64,000 bases of DNA, from contig OZ253937.1 in NCBI GenBank assembly GCA_965267185.1, positions 3,596,001 through 3,660,000 of the forward strand. The letters are read 5' to 3'. The position numbers were made by a program, and so were the translations under genes. Origin of the DNA: G965267185 sp965267185 (lineage in GTDB: Bacteria; Pseudomonadota; Alphaproteobacteria; UBA6615). The notes below the pieces were generated by a model that was not told the DNA's origin, ran no database searches, and worked only from the letters and a program-made list of their open reading frames with translations. The stretch's first letter is position 1, and each line of letters begins with the position of its first letter. Below, piece by piece: positions 34,147 through 42,778 of this stretch.

Positions 34147-34614
34147 CTATGGTTTGGCAATGCTAGATGCAACGCCAGCGCCGTCTTTGGCCGATTGCGA
34201 TGCAAACCATTTGCGGCAGGCGGCTGCTGCATCGGCGCATTCATTCAAATCCAGGGCGTTCTCGTAGTCGATGGCGACAACGGCGCAACCGGATTGCTCT
34301 GCGATATCGCAAATTTTGCGGTTCACATCGTCTGAGCCGTTGAAACAGATCGCTGGTACGCCGTCTCGGATCGCGGCCAAGGCGTATCCGGCCTCGGTCG
34401 CGCAGTCGAGTACGCTGTTGAACCTCGCCTGAGGGACCGCGCCGGTCGCCTGAACGATCAATTCGCGAAACCATGCCGGCCCGCCATAGGACGCTGCACC
34501 CGGCGGGCTGACTAGAGTGATCTCGGTACCCTGTTCGGCCGCTGCCTCGAGCGCGGCGATTGCGTCTGCCAACGCGTAGACGACAATCTGGGGTTTTAGT
34601 TTGTCCGATGCCAA
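34147..34614 (-). CDS. conserved hypothetical protein next to fba
   Basis: About 155 residues, with an Ala-rich alternating pattern (PQIVVYALADAIAALEAAAEQ, LVSPPGAASYGGPAWFRELI) that suggests a small Rossmann-like alpha/beta fold. I know no function. AAGGGA lies 7 bases before a TTG at 34614, a better start than the GTG at 34683, whose extra 23 residues look unrelated. It lies just before fba on the same strand. Its position beside glycolytic genes hints at a metabolic role, but nothing in the sequence proves it. Confidence 0.65.
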   Translation of the reverse strand: MASDKLKPQIVVYALADAIAALEAAAEQGTEITLVSPPGAASYGGPAWFRELIVQATGAVPQARFNSVLDCATEAGYALAAIRDGVPAICFNGSDDVNRKICDIAEQSGCAVVAIDYENALDLNECADAAAACRKWFASQSAKDGAGVASSIAKP

Positions 34615-34727
34615 CCGATATTCCCTTCGAAACAGCCTGTCAGGGCCAGCTTTCCAACGAGAGCTAACAATGATCGACAGCACTGTTCAATCGTCGGTGA
34701 ACGATGGCTATTGATCATTGGGCAAAA

Positions 34728-34754
34728 ATATAAGAAATATGTTCCGATAAGGAA
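34728..34754 (+). promoter_or_regulatory. two adjacent 13-bp dyads, possible LysR operator
   Basis: ATAT-N5-ATAT (34728-34740) and TTCC-N5-GGAA (34742-34754, a T-N11-A dyad) lie one base apart between the divergent unknown gene and the LysR gene, just before the LysR start. LysR proteins usually bind T-N11-A dyads upstream of their own gene. Confidence 0.45.
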
Positions 34755-34768
34755 TAAATGAGCACGTC

Positions 34769-35677
34769 ATGGACACACTGACTTCAATGGATCTGTTCGT
34801 CAAAGCGGTCGACACCGGCAGTTTCTCGGCGACCGCGCGCCAAATGAGCCTTACGCCGTCGGCGGTGAGCAAACAGATTTCGCGCCTAGAAGATAGGTTG
34901 GGCGCACGTTTGTTTAATCGTACGACGCGCCGTCTTGCGCCGACCGAGGAAGGGCGCGCGTACTACGAGCGCTGCCGGCGCATTCTTGCAGATATCGACG
35001 AAGCTGAATCAGCCATTTCCCAGTTGAATGCGGAGCCCCGCGGCGTGTTGCGGGTGAACATGCCCGTTGTTTTCGGCCGCCGTCATGTGGTGCCGGCGCT
35101 AGGCGGCTTTTTGACCCGCTATCCGCAAATTCACCTCGAAGTCTCGATGACCGATCAGTTTGTCGATCCGATCGCCGAGGGCGCCGACATGTTGATCCGA
35201 GTGGGCGAATTGAAGGATTCCAGCCTGATTTCGCGCAAACTAGCCGATGCGAGACGGGTCATTGCCGCCACGCCCGACTATTGGGACCGTGCGGGCCGGC
35301 CGAGCGAACCGCGCGAACTGGAAGCTCACAATTGTCTCACCTATGCCTATCTTTCGACCGGTAACTCCTGGCGCATGATTGGCCCCGACGGCAAGGAACA
35401 TATTGTACCCGCAAGCGGCAATATCGCCTCCAACAACGCCGAAGCCTTGCTGGAGGCCGCGGTCGAGGGCGTTGGTGTGGTGAACTTGCCGACTTGGATG
35501 GTCGGTCAGGATTTATACGACGGCCGGCTTGAAGAAGTTTTGCAGGCTTACAGCAAGCCGGAGCCTGCGGTGCATGCGATCTATCCTCCGGGCCGCCATC
35601 TATCGGCCAAGGTGCGTGCCTTTGTCGATTACCTGGTGGATTATTTTAAGCAGCGCCCCATGGACGCCGCGGCATAA
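34769..35677 (+). CDS. LysR-family transcriptional regulator
   Basis: A 302-residue regulator. The N-terminal winged HTH (LFVKAVDTGSFSATARQMSL, SAVSKQISRLEDRLG) is followed by a periplasmic-binding-like effector domain (from about residue 90). The sequence resembles the large CrgA/DmlR-type subgroup, which often respond to small organic acids or oxidative signals. The ATG at 34769 sits 15 bases from AAGGA, rather far, so the start is not fully settled. It is divergent from the unknown gene by fba and followed by a 438-base gap before a histidine kinase. Confidence 0.92.
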   Translation: MDTLTSMDLFVKAVDTGSFSATARQMSLTPSAVSKQISRLEDRLGARLFNRTTRRLAPTEEGRAYYERCRRILADIDEAESAISQLNAEPRGVLRVNMPVVFGRRHVVPALGGFLTRYPQIHLEVSMTDQFVDPIAEGADMLIRVGELKDSSLISRKLADARRVIAATPDYWDRAGRPSEPRELEAHNCLTYAYLSTGNSWRMIGPDGKEHIVPASGNIASNNAEALLEAAVEGVGVVNLPTWMVGQDLYDGRLEEVLQAYSKPEPAVHAIYPPGRHLSAKVRAFVDYLVDYFKQRPMDAAA

Positions 35678-35780
35678 CCTGGGAAACTCCACAGTGTGCC
35701 TGATTCGGTTGTATCACTGGAGTCGCCGACAATAGCCGGTATTATTCGGTAACCGACTGTCTTTACTAGGCCTTCCATAA

Positions 35781-35798
35781 TTTAAATAGTTATTTAAA
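35781..35798. repeat. 18-bp AT palindrome
   Basis: TTTAAATA and TATTTAAA form perfect 8-base arms around GT. It looks like an operator for a dimeric regulator. It contains two TTAA half-sites but spaced by 8, not the 7 of a CtrA box. Confidence 0.5.
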
Positions 35799-35977
35799 CA
35801 ACCCCAGGTTGCCGTATCCCGGACCTGACAATGGGTACCTATGTCTTCGTTCACCCCGGCTAGCTTGGGTTCTGGGCCACTGGTTGCGAGTCACCGTCCG
35901 GCACCGCAGATCGAAAATCAAACCAGAATTTACCGATAATTAAGTATACGTACGATATCCACAACCATTGTGAGGAA

Positions 35978-36026
35978 TGAAACGAAATTATCTTCGTTTA
36001 AGTCGGCTTCGTTTCACATTGTTTCA
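35978..36026. repeat. TGAAAC/GTTTCA repeat cluster before the histidine kinase gene
   Basis: TGAAACGAA (35978-35986) is inverted as TTCGTTTCA (36008-36016), with an additional TTCGTTT at 35993-35999 and GTTTCA at 36021-36026. The spacing and symmetry suggest cooperative binding by a regulator about 100 bases upstream of the kinase start. Confidence 0.45.
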
Positions 36027-36115
36027 TGTCTTAGGTGAGAAAAATTGACACACGTCTAGGAAATTAACCTGACATGTATCGATCCAGGTGACCGCGAAAC
36101 ATCCGGGACAGACCA

Positions 36116-38572
36116 ATGATCGACAAAACAGCGTCGAGTACGACGAACGCAATATCTCTCCATCGGGTCCTATTTCAGGAACAGGATACCTACGCGGTCC
36201 TGATTAGCGACAGCAACAACATCATCGTCGATTGGAATGCCGCTGCAGAGCGGATGTACGGCTATTCCCGTGAGGAGGCGATCGGTAATCCCACGGCAAT
36301 GCTCCATCGATCATTGTCCGCAGCCGAGCAACGCTTCCACATCACCGAGAGCATTGCCCGTAACGGCTGCTGGGCGGATAAAATAGCGTTCAAGCGCAAA
36401 GATGGCAGCACCGGTGTCTCCGACACGATTGTTTTCGGGTATCACAACGAAGACGGCGAGCAGTGTTATGTTGGACTTAACCGCGATTTCACCGAGCGCT
36501 GGCGCGCCCGCAATGCCCTGCGCGAAACCGATGAACGGCTTCACAAAATTACTGAACATATTCCAGCCGCTGTCGTCTGCCTCGACAGGGACCAGCGCTA
36601 TCTATTCGTCAATAAGGGCGCGGAAGATATGTTCGGCTATTGCCACGAAAAGATCGTCGGCAAAAGTGCCGCTGAAGTCATGTCCGAGGACGTCTACAAG
36701 ATAAAAGCGCCCTATATCGAAGCGGCTCTAAGCGGCGAAGAAGTGACGTTTGAGTGGGACACAGCGGCATCTGAAGGTAGGCAGAATTTTTATCAGACCC
36801 ACTACTTCCCCCACTTCGATGAGCACGAACAGGTAATCGGATACTACGCCGTATCGCTCGATATCACCGATCGCAAGCGCGCCGAGAAGAAACTTCTGCA
36901 GACCACCGAGGCGGCGGAACTGATACGCAAGATCACGGTTGCTGCAAATCACGCCGAAAATCTCGAAGGTGCGATTCAGGCCTGTCTGGACCGCGTGTGC
37001 CGCTACAGCGGTTTTCCGGTCGGCCACGCTTATTTGTTCAATCCCGATGATTCGGAGGAACTGATTTCCGCGAACCTTTGGCATCTGGAGGATTCGGCTC
37101 GTTTTTCAGAGTTTCGTATAGCGACTGAAAAAACGCGAGTTTCGCCCGGAATAGGTTTGGCAGGCCACGTCGTGACCACCGGCGCGCCACGTTGGATGGA
37201 AGCCGACTCGCCCTATCTAAGCCATCCAAGAGCCAAAGCGCGAATCGCTTGCGGTTTGGAAACGGGTTTCGCAGTGCCGATCATGGTCGGTCAGCAGGTT
37301 GCAGCGGTCTTGGAGTTCTTTACAGATCGGGAACTAGATCAGGACCCGCATTTGCTCGATATCGCTAGCCAGGTCGGTGTCTTGATCGGCCGGGTTATGG
37401 AGCGTCAGCGAATTAAGGATATCCGCGAAGCATATGAAAAACGTCTTGGCGGGATGGTAGACATCTCTTCGGAGGCGATAATTTCCATCGACGCCGGTGG
37501 CCTCATACGCTTGTTCAACAAAGGGGCGGAAACCATTTTCGGGTACGAAGGGCCGGAAATCGTCGGCGAGCCGTTCGAAACATTGCTGCCCGAGCGCCTG
37601 CGTAGCGACCAAGCCATGCACATTGCCGAGTTTTCGCAATCGGCCGATGTCAGCCGGCTCATTAATCCCCGTGGCACCCTTTACGGGCGCCGGCGGGACG
37701 GTTCGGAGTTTCCTGCCGAGGCGTCGATTTCAAAGCTCGATTTGCCAACTGAAACCGTGTTGATCGTCACCCTGCGCGATATCACGGAGCGTATGGAGGC
37801 GGAGCAAACGCTCCTTGCGGCCAAGGAGAGCGCCGAACAGACAAGCCGGGCAAAGTCCGAGTTTCTGGCGAATATGAGCCATGAACTGCGCACTCCGCTG
37901 AACGCGATCATCGGCTTTTCGGACTTGCTTATCGATCAGCCTCTGGATGCTTCGGGCGACACAACGGCGCTCGATTATGCCGTCCAGATTCACGATTCTG
38001 GTCAGCATCTGCTCGCGCTTATCGACGACATATTGGACATCGCGAAAATTGAGGCCGGTACGGCCGTCTACAATGAAGAAGACATTGATATACCAACGTT
38101 GATTCGCGCTTGTATCACCATGGTCGACGAACGGGCCAAGGTGGGGAACGTCAATATAAAGTTCGATGTCGACGAGGAGTTCCTGCCAAGGCTGCGAGCC
38201 GAGGCAGCGCGGGTTAAGCAGGTGATGCTGAACCTGTTGTCCAATGCGATCAAGTTTACCGAGCCAGGCGGGACGGTCACGATCAAGGCGTGGCACAACG
38301 TTACCAGCGGCTTCGTACTTCAGGTGATCGATACCGGTATCGGTATCGCTTCCAAGGATATACCCAAGGCGCTTGCGCGGTTTCAGCAGGTCGATGGCGC
38401 GCTCAATCGCCGGCACGCGGGAACCGGGCTTGGCCTACCGATGGCCAAGTCGCTGGTCGAACAGCATGGCGGCACGCTGGACATGCAGAGCGAAGTGGGC
38501 GCCGGCACGACTGTAACGGTACGCCTACCGGCGCAGCGTATCGTCGACCCGGCCGATATCGAAGCTGCCTAG
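36116..38572 (+). CDS. multi-PAS/GAF hybrid-type sensor histidine kinase without receiver
   Basis: An 818-residue soluble kinase: no signal peptide or membrane segment is seen. The order is PAS (about 20-135), PAS (about 140-260), GAF (about 280-430), PAS (about 440-560), HisKA with phosphoryl-accepting His near residue 589 (FLANMSHELRTPLNAIIGF), and an HATPase domain with N-box LLSNAIKFTEPGG and G-box HAGTGLGLPMAKS. The PAS and GAF domains suggest an internal ligand, redox or light signal, but no chromophore cysteine or His motif can be claimed. No response regulator is encoded nearby, so it is an orphan. Confidence 0.92.
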   Translation: MIDKTASSTTNAISLHRVLFQEQDTYAVLISDSNNIIVDWNAAAERMYGYSREEAIGNPTAMLHRSLSAAEQRFHITESIARNGCWADKIAFKRKDGSTGVSDTIVFGYHNEDGEQCYVGLNRDFTERWRARNALRETDERLHKITEHIPAAVVCLDRDQRYLFVNKGAEDMFGYCHEKIVGKSAAEVMSEDVYKIKAPYIEAALSGEEVTFEWDTAASEGRQNFYQTHYFPHFDEHEQVIGYYAVSLDITDRKRAEKKLLQTTEAAELIRKITVAANHAENLEGAIQACLDRVCRYSGFPVGHAYLFNPDDSEELISANLWHLEDSARFSEFRIATEKTRVSPGIGLAGHVVTTGAPRWMEADSPYLSHPRAKARIACGLETGFAVPIMVGQQVAAVLEFFTDRELDQDPHLLDIASQVGVLIGRVMERQRIKDIREAYEKRLGGMVDISSEAIISIDAGGLIRLFNKGAETIFGYEGPEIVGEPFETLLPERLRSDQAMHIAEFSQSADVSRLINPRGTLYGRRRDGSEFPAEASISKLDLPTETVLIVTLRDITERMEAEQTLLAAKESAEQTSRAKSEFLANMSHELRTPLNAIIGFSDLLIDQPLDASGDTTALDYAVQIHDSGQHLLALIDDILDIAKIEAGTAVYNEEDIDIPTLIRACITMVDERAKVGNVNIKFDVDEEFLPRLRAEAARVKQVMLNLLSNAIKFTEPGGTVTIKAWHNVTSGFVLQVIDTGIGIASKDIPKALARFQQVDGALNRRHAGTGLGLPMAKSLVEQHGGTLDMQSEVGAGTTVTVRLPAQRIVDPADIEAA

Positions 38573-38585
38573 GAGCTTCTCGCCG

Positions 38586-39611
38586 TTAGGACAAACGGCC
38601 CATCTGCACCGCGGTATCGCTCATGCGCGATGAGAAGCCCCATTCATTGTCGTACCAGCTAAGAACACGCACGAGCCGTTTGTCGGTAACCTGAGTTTGG
38701 GTCAGGTCGAACACCGAGCTGGCCGAATTGTGGTTGAAGTCGCTGGACACTAGGGGTTCATCGTTGGTTGCGAGGATACCCTTGAGTTGCTTGCCCGACG
38801 CGGCCTTCGAAATGGCCGCATTGACCTCTTCCGCCGACGTGTTGCGCTTGGCTTCGATAACCAGGTCGATCATCGACACGTTGGGCGTCGGCACGCGGAC
38901 CGATGTTCCGTCCAGCTTGCCGGCGAGTTCCGGCAGCACCAGCCCGACCGCCCGTGCCGCACCCGTCGAGGTGGGGATCATCGATGTTGCCGCGCCGCGC
39001 GCGCGGTGAAGATCTTTGTGCAGCGTATCGAGCACGGGCTGATCGCCCGTGTAGCTGTGCACCGTCGTCATGAAGCCGTGCTTGATACCGATAGATTTGT
39101 TGAGCACCGCGGCAACGGGCGCCAGGCAATTGGTGGTGCAGGAAGCGTTCGATACGATTTTGTGGGTTTTGCGCAGCTTGTTGTCGTTGACGCCCTGGAC
39201 AACGGTTATATCTGCGCCGGTCGCCGGTGCGGAGATCAGCACCTTCTTTGCGCCCGCTTCGAGATGTTTACCTGCCGCTTCTTTCGAAGTGAAAATACCG
39301 GTGCACTCCAACACCACGTCGACCTTGAGATCACCCCAGGGCAGGTTGGCAGGGTCGCGCTCGGCGAAAACCTTGAGGCGGCGTCCGATCTTGGACTTGG
39401 CGCCGAGGTCGATCCAATCTTTGCCGCTGCGGACCGTCGCCGGAAATTGTCCGTGAATCGAATCGTGGCGTAGCAGATGTGCGTTGGCTTCAACCGAACC
39501 GAGATCGTTGATAGCGACGAACGTAATGTCGCGCCGTCCCTGTTCGTATGCGGCCCGCAAGACCAGGCGGCCAATCCGGCCAAACCCGTTGATTGCTACA
39601 CGTACTGCCAT
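38586..39611 (-). CDS. gap: glyceraldehyde-3-phosphate dehydrogenase, type I
   Basis: A 341-residue enzyme oxidising glyceraldehyde-3-phosphate to 1,3-bisphosphoglycerate. The NAD fold starts VAINGFGRIGRLVLRA, and the catalytic cysteine is in SNASCTTNCLAP. The start lies 2 bases after the tkt stop, so the two are one operon. The phosphoglycerate kinase gene that usually follows is not here; the convergent histidine kinase gene is instead. Confidence 0.97.
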   Translation of the reverse strand: MAVRVAINGFGRIGRLVLRAAYEQGRRDITFVAINDLGSVEANAHLLRHDSIHGQFPATVRSGKDWIDLGAKSKIGRRLKVFAERDPANLPWGDLKVDVVLECTGIFTSKEAAGKHLEAGAKKVLISAPATGADITVVQGVNDNKLRKTHKIVSNASCTTNCLAPVAAVLNKSIGIKHGFMTTVHSYTGDQPVLDTLHKDLHRARGAATSMIPTSTGAARAVGLVLPELAGKLDGTSVRVPTPNVSMIDLVIEAKRNTSAEEVNAAISKAASGKQLKGILATNDEPLVSSDFNHNSASSVFDLTQTQVTDKRLVRVLSWYDNEWGFSSRMSDTAVQMGRLS

Positions 39612-39613
39612 GA

Positions 39614-41677
39614 TTATTCTCCGTAGTGTCTTGGTCGTTCGGGCCCTCGACCGCGGCCCGGTATGTTCATCTGCAATTGCGCGCGAACGGCGTCAGCCAC
39701 CGCCTGCGGTGTAATACCAAAATGAGCATAAACGTCGGCGGCCGGTGCGGAGGCGCCGAAACTGCGCATCCCGATGACCTTGGCCTCATCTACGCCATAG
39801 CGCGCCCAACCGAAACACGCTGCCGCTTCCACCGCCACGCGGACGCCGGTGCTTCCCAATACCTCGGCACGGTAGGTCTCGGGCTGTTGGTCGAAAAGCT
39901 CCCAACACGGCATGGTCACAACCGCCGTCGCAATACCGTCACCCTGAAGCAGATCGCGCGCAGCAAGCGCGATTTCAACCTCCGACCCGGTTGCCAATAT
40001 CGTTGCCTGCCGGTCTGCGCCCTCGGCTTCGGCCATAACGTAAGCGCCGCGGGCGCAGAGGTTCTCGTCGGTGTGCTCGGTACGCACCGCCGGGAGACCC
40101 TGGCGGGTGAGCGCGAGCACCGATGGGGTGGACCTGTTCTCCAGCGCGAGGAGCCAGCATTCCGCTGTTTCGACCGCATCGGCGGGACGGAACACGTTGA
40201 GGTTGGGAATGGCCCGTAAAGACGCGATATGTTCGATCGCTTGATGGGTCGGACCATCTTCGCCGAGCCCGATCGAATCGTGGGTCATGACGTAGATCGC
40301 CCGTAGACCCATCAGCGCCGACAAGCGGATCGAGGGGCGGCAGTAGTCGGTGAAGGTCAGGAACGTGCCGCCATAGGGAATGAACTCGCCATGCAGCGCG
40401 AGACCGTTCATCACCGCGGCCATCGCATGTTCGCGCACGCCGTAATAGATGTAACGCCCACTGAAATCGTCAGTTGAGATGGGGTCAGTCGATCCGGTTT
40501 TCGTATTGTTCGATCCGGTTAAATCGGCCGAGCCGCCGATCATCGCTGGAACATGTTCGGTCAGCACGTTGAGCGCTTCTTGGCTGGATTTTCGCGTTGC
40601 CCATTTCGGCGCGTCTGCCGACAGTTGGCGCTTATAGTCATTGATGGTCGCCGCGAGGTCGGTCGGCAAATCGCCCGATTGCATTTGCTCGAAGCTGGCG
40701 TGCGCGGTGCTATCGAGCGCGCCTAGTCTCTGTTCCCACTCTTCACGTGCTGTGTTGCCTCGCTGTCCGGCGGCGCGCCAGGTGTCGAGGATTGTGTCGG
40801 GTACTTCGAACGGCGGGTGCGGCCAGCCGAGCTGCTCCCGCGTCGCGGCGATTTCATCGTCGCCGAGCGGGGCTCCGTGGGTTGCGGCGGTACCTTGCTT
40901 GTTGGGGGCACCGAACCCGATCACGGTGCGGCACGCGATAAGCGACGGCCGGTCGCTTTGTTTCGCTTCGGCGATTGCCTTGTCGATCGCGCCCGGATAG
41001 TGACCATCGACATGGCTGACATCCCAGCCGCTGGCCGCAAACCTTGCGGTTTGATCGTCGGACACCGTCAGATCGGTGCTGCCGTCGATCGAGATGCTGT
41101 TGTCATCGAACAGAACAATAAGACGAGACAGCCGCAAGTGACCCGCCAACGAAATTGCTTCGTGGCTGATTCCCTCCATCAGGCAGCCGTCACCGGCAAA
41201 GACGTAGGTGAAATGGTCGACCACGGAGTCACCGAAGCGCGCGTTCATCATGCGCTCGGCCAGCGCCATGCCGACCGCGTTGGCCAAGCCTTGCCCCAGC
41301 GGCCCCGTCGTCGTTTCGATGCCCGAGGCATGACCGTATTCCGGGTGGCCGGCGGTGCGGCTGCCGAGTTGGCGGAAGTTTTTGATCTCGTCGATCGTCA
41401 TGTCGCCATAGCCGGTCAAATACAGCACGGCGTAGAGCAACATCGAGGCATGACCGTTGGACAATACGAACCGGTCGCGGTCGGGCCAATTTGGGTTCGC
41501 GGGATCGAACTTCAGGTGCCGGGTAAACAGCACCGTGGCGATGTCGGCCATGCCCATGGGAGCTCCCGGGTGGCCGGAGTTGGCGGCCTGAACCGCGTCC
41601 ATGGCGAGCGCCCTTATGGCGTTCGCCAAATCGTTATGGCTTACGGTTTCATCTGCCGTTGGTGACTCGGTATTCAT
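39614..41677 (-). CDS. tkt: transketolase
   Basis: A 687-residue thiamine-diphosphate enzyme of the pentose phosphate pathway. The N-terminal domain has AANSGHPGAPMGMADIA and the ThDP motif GDGCLMEGISHEA. The middle domain has HDSIGLGEDGPTHQ, and the C-terminal domain is complete. No clear ribosome binding site precedes the ATG at 41677, although the N-terminus fits the family. It is the first gene of the tkt-gap unit and is divergent from the DUF4164-zapA unit. Confidence 0.97.
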   Translation of the reverse strand: MNTESPTADETVSHNDLANAIRALAMDAVQAANSGHPGAPMGMADIATVLFTRHLKFDPANPNWPDRDRFVLSNGHASMLLYAVLYLTGYGDMTIDEIKNFRQLGSRTAGHPEYGHASGIETTTGPLGQGLANAVGMALAERMMNARFGDSVVDHFTYVFAGDGCLMEGISHEAISLAGHLRLSRLIVLFDDNSISIDGSTDLTVSDDQTARFAASGWDVSHVDGHYPGAIDKAIAEAKQSDRPSLIACRTVIGFGAPNKQGTAATHGAPLGDDEIAATREQLGWPHPPFEVPDTILDTWRAAGQRGNTAREEWEQRLGALDSTAHASFEQMQSGDLPTDLAATINDYKRQLSADAPKWATRKSSQEALNVLTEHVPAMIGGSADLTGSNNTKTGSTDPISTDDFSGRYIYYGVREHAMAAVMNGLALHGEFIPYGGTFLTFTDYCRPSIRLSALMGLRAIYVMTHDSIGLGEDGPTHQAIEHIASLRAIPNLNVFRPADAVETAECWLLALENRSTPSVLALTRQGLPAVRTEHTDENLCARGAYVMAEAEGADRQATILATGSEVEIALAARDLLQGDGIATAVVTMPCWELFDQQPETYRAEVLGSTGVRVAVEAAACFGWARYGVDEAKVIGMRSFGASAPAADVYAHFGITPQAVADAVRAQLQMNIPGRGRGPERPRHYGE

Positions 41678-41982
41678 GGGGTGGCGACACGGCTTTCAAT
41701 TACTTAGAGCGCCCCTGGCGCTGGCGCCACGGTCACTGGTGAGCGCCGGCAACATGCCCCTCCGATAGGTCGCCGTCAACGGATTCGTCCGTCGCTTTGT
41801 CACCAATTTTTCTAACGCCGCTTTTTGCTGTCGTTCGCGGCCTTCAGGGGCTCTCGGTTGACCCTTCGAGTCACGCGGAAGTACGATGGCTGCGTCGAAC
41901 AGCGACAAGCTGTGCGGGCTAAGCAGAGCACCCACTGCACGGTCGGTGTTGATTGGTATTTTTTGTTGGAGGAACGGTGACG
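41678..41982. other. 305-base divergent promoter region between tkt and the zapA unit
   Basis: It contains the forward promoter candidate at 41858-41887 and a small GC stem (GCGCC/GGCGC near 41708). I found no convincing minus-strand promoter for tkt; a TTGACG near 41810 lacks a -10. No gene is seen. Confidence 0.4.
41858..41887 (+). promoter_or_regulatory. candidate promoter of the DUF4164-zapA unit with a GANTC site
   Basis: TTGACC (41858-41863), 18 bases, then TACGAT (41882-41887). A GAGTC methylation-type site (41868-41872) lies in the spacer. The leader to the DUF4164 start would be about 90 bases. Confidence 0.4.
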
Positions 41983-42222
41983 ATGTCTGCAGTAGAAGAT
42001 TCGAATCGACGACTCGACGCGGCGCTCGTACGTCTCGAAGTGGCGTTGCAGGAACGCCTGAATGCGCAAAGCAATGCCGCTGCGGGTCCGGAACAAGCAC
42101 GGCTCGAGCAAGAGATCACAGCGGTCCGCAACGAATGCGCAAGCCTTCGGGAAACGTCCACGATGGTATCGCAACGGCTCGATGCGGCGATCGGCCAGAT
42201 AAAAGGTGTGCTTGCCGAGTAG
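41983..42222 (+). CDS. DUF4164-like small coiled-coil protein
   Basis: A 79-residue all-helical, acidic coiled-coil protein (RRLDAALVRLEVALQERL, then a second heptad run at ASLRETSTMVSQRLDAAIGQI). The pattern and the position directly before zapA match the alphaproteobacterial DUF4164 family of unknown function. GGAGGA 9 bases upstream supports the ATG at 41983. Its neighbour suggests a role at the division site, but that is inference. Confidence 0.7.
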   Translation: MSAVEDSNRRLDAALVRLEVALQERLNAQSNAAAGPEQARLEQEITAVRNECASLRETSTMVSQRLDAAIGQIKGVLAE

Positions 42223-42268
42223 CCCGCCGCCGATTGCGTGATACCAAATCAAACGAGTAGGAAATTCA

Positions 42269-42577
42269 GTGTCGCAAGTGGAAATCACCATCAACGGACG
42301 CCAGTATCGGGTCGCCTGCGAAGACGGCCAGGAAGCGCACCTCACCAATCTCGCGAACTATTTCGATGGCAAGATGACGTCGCTGGTCAGCGAAGTTGGG
42401 CAAATCGGCGACACCAGCCTCATGGTCATGGCGGGGCTGCTTATCGCCGACGAGTTGTCGGACGCCAATCAGGAGCTTGCCGACGTGCGCAGCGCCAACG
42501 AGGCGGAGTATGCCAACAAGGTTAGCGCGCTGGCCGAGCAAATCGAGAATCTCGCCGATTCATTGAACGCAGATTAA
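42269..42577 (+). CDS. zapA: cell division protein ZapA
   Basis: A 102-residue ZapA, which bundles FtsZ filaments at mid-cell. The N-terminal VEITINGRQYRVACEDGQE strand region and the C-terminal coiled coil are typical. The GTG start has AGGAA upstream. As in many bacteria the 6S RNA gene and the 5-formyl-THF cyclo-ligase gene follow. Confidence 0.93.
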   Translation: MSQVEITINGRQYRVACEDGQEAHLTNLANYFDGKMTSLVSEVGQIGDTSLMVMAGLLIADELSDANQELADVRSANEAEYANKVSALAEQIENLADSLNAD

Positions 42578-42617
42578 GCCGCAGCTTGTCCCACTTGCGG
42601 TGCGCGTGGCGCGCACC

Positions 42618-42778
42618 TACTTTGACGGCGGGCGGTCTCTGGACGGTGCGTTAGGCATATCTTGTCCCGGGGACCTTAATCATCCACTAGGGAGCTGTCC
42701 CTGCCGGGATCGAGGTCTCGGTCATCACGGCGCCCACCTGCTTGAAGCAGGTCTCGGTGGACTCGTTTCGCCGACGGC
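42618..42778 (+). ncRNA. ssrS: 6S RNA
   Basis: 6S RNA imitates an open promoter and holds the housekeeping RNA polymerase in stationary phase. The region lies in the conserved zapA-ssrS-cyclo-ligase order. It can fold as a long rod: a closing stem (CGGCG near 42626 with CGCCG near 42770, GTCTC with GGAC), a central unpaired bubble, and an apical arm closed by TCCCGG/CCGGGA and GGAC/GTCC (about 42665-42710). A small 3'-side hairpin (ACCTGC/GCAGGT, 42736-42752) matches the one in E. coli 6S. The ends are estimated. Confidence 0.7.

Larger units (their letters stand above)
35678..36115. other. 438-base intergenic region with palindrome and repeated motifs, upstream of histidine kinase
   Basis: After LysR there is an imperfect stem (ACTCCACAGTG at 35686 with CACTGGAGT near 35715) without a T-tract, then an AT-rich palindrome at 35781-35798 and a cluster of TGAAAC/GTTTCA repeats at 35978-36026. 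A TTGACA at 36045-36050 lacks a clear -10. No coding sequence with a plausible ribosome binding site was found. The base composition is clearly more AT-rich than the flanking genes. Confidence 0.5.

Noticed and set aside
35782..35797. CtrA binding site
   Set aside because: Two TTAA half-sites are 8 bases apart; CtrA boxes need 7. It is reported only as a palindrome.
36116..38572. Phytochrome or LOV photoreceptor in the histidine kinase
   Set aside because: The PAS and GAF domains lack the LOV Cys motif or a bilin-binding Cys I could point to.
41696..42348. Minus-strand frames upstream of tkt
   Set aside because: No ribosome binding site or family pattern, and they cover the zapA-unit promoter and the DUF4164 gene.
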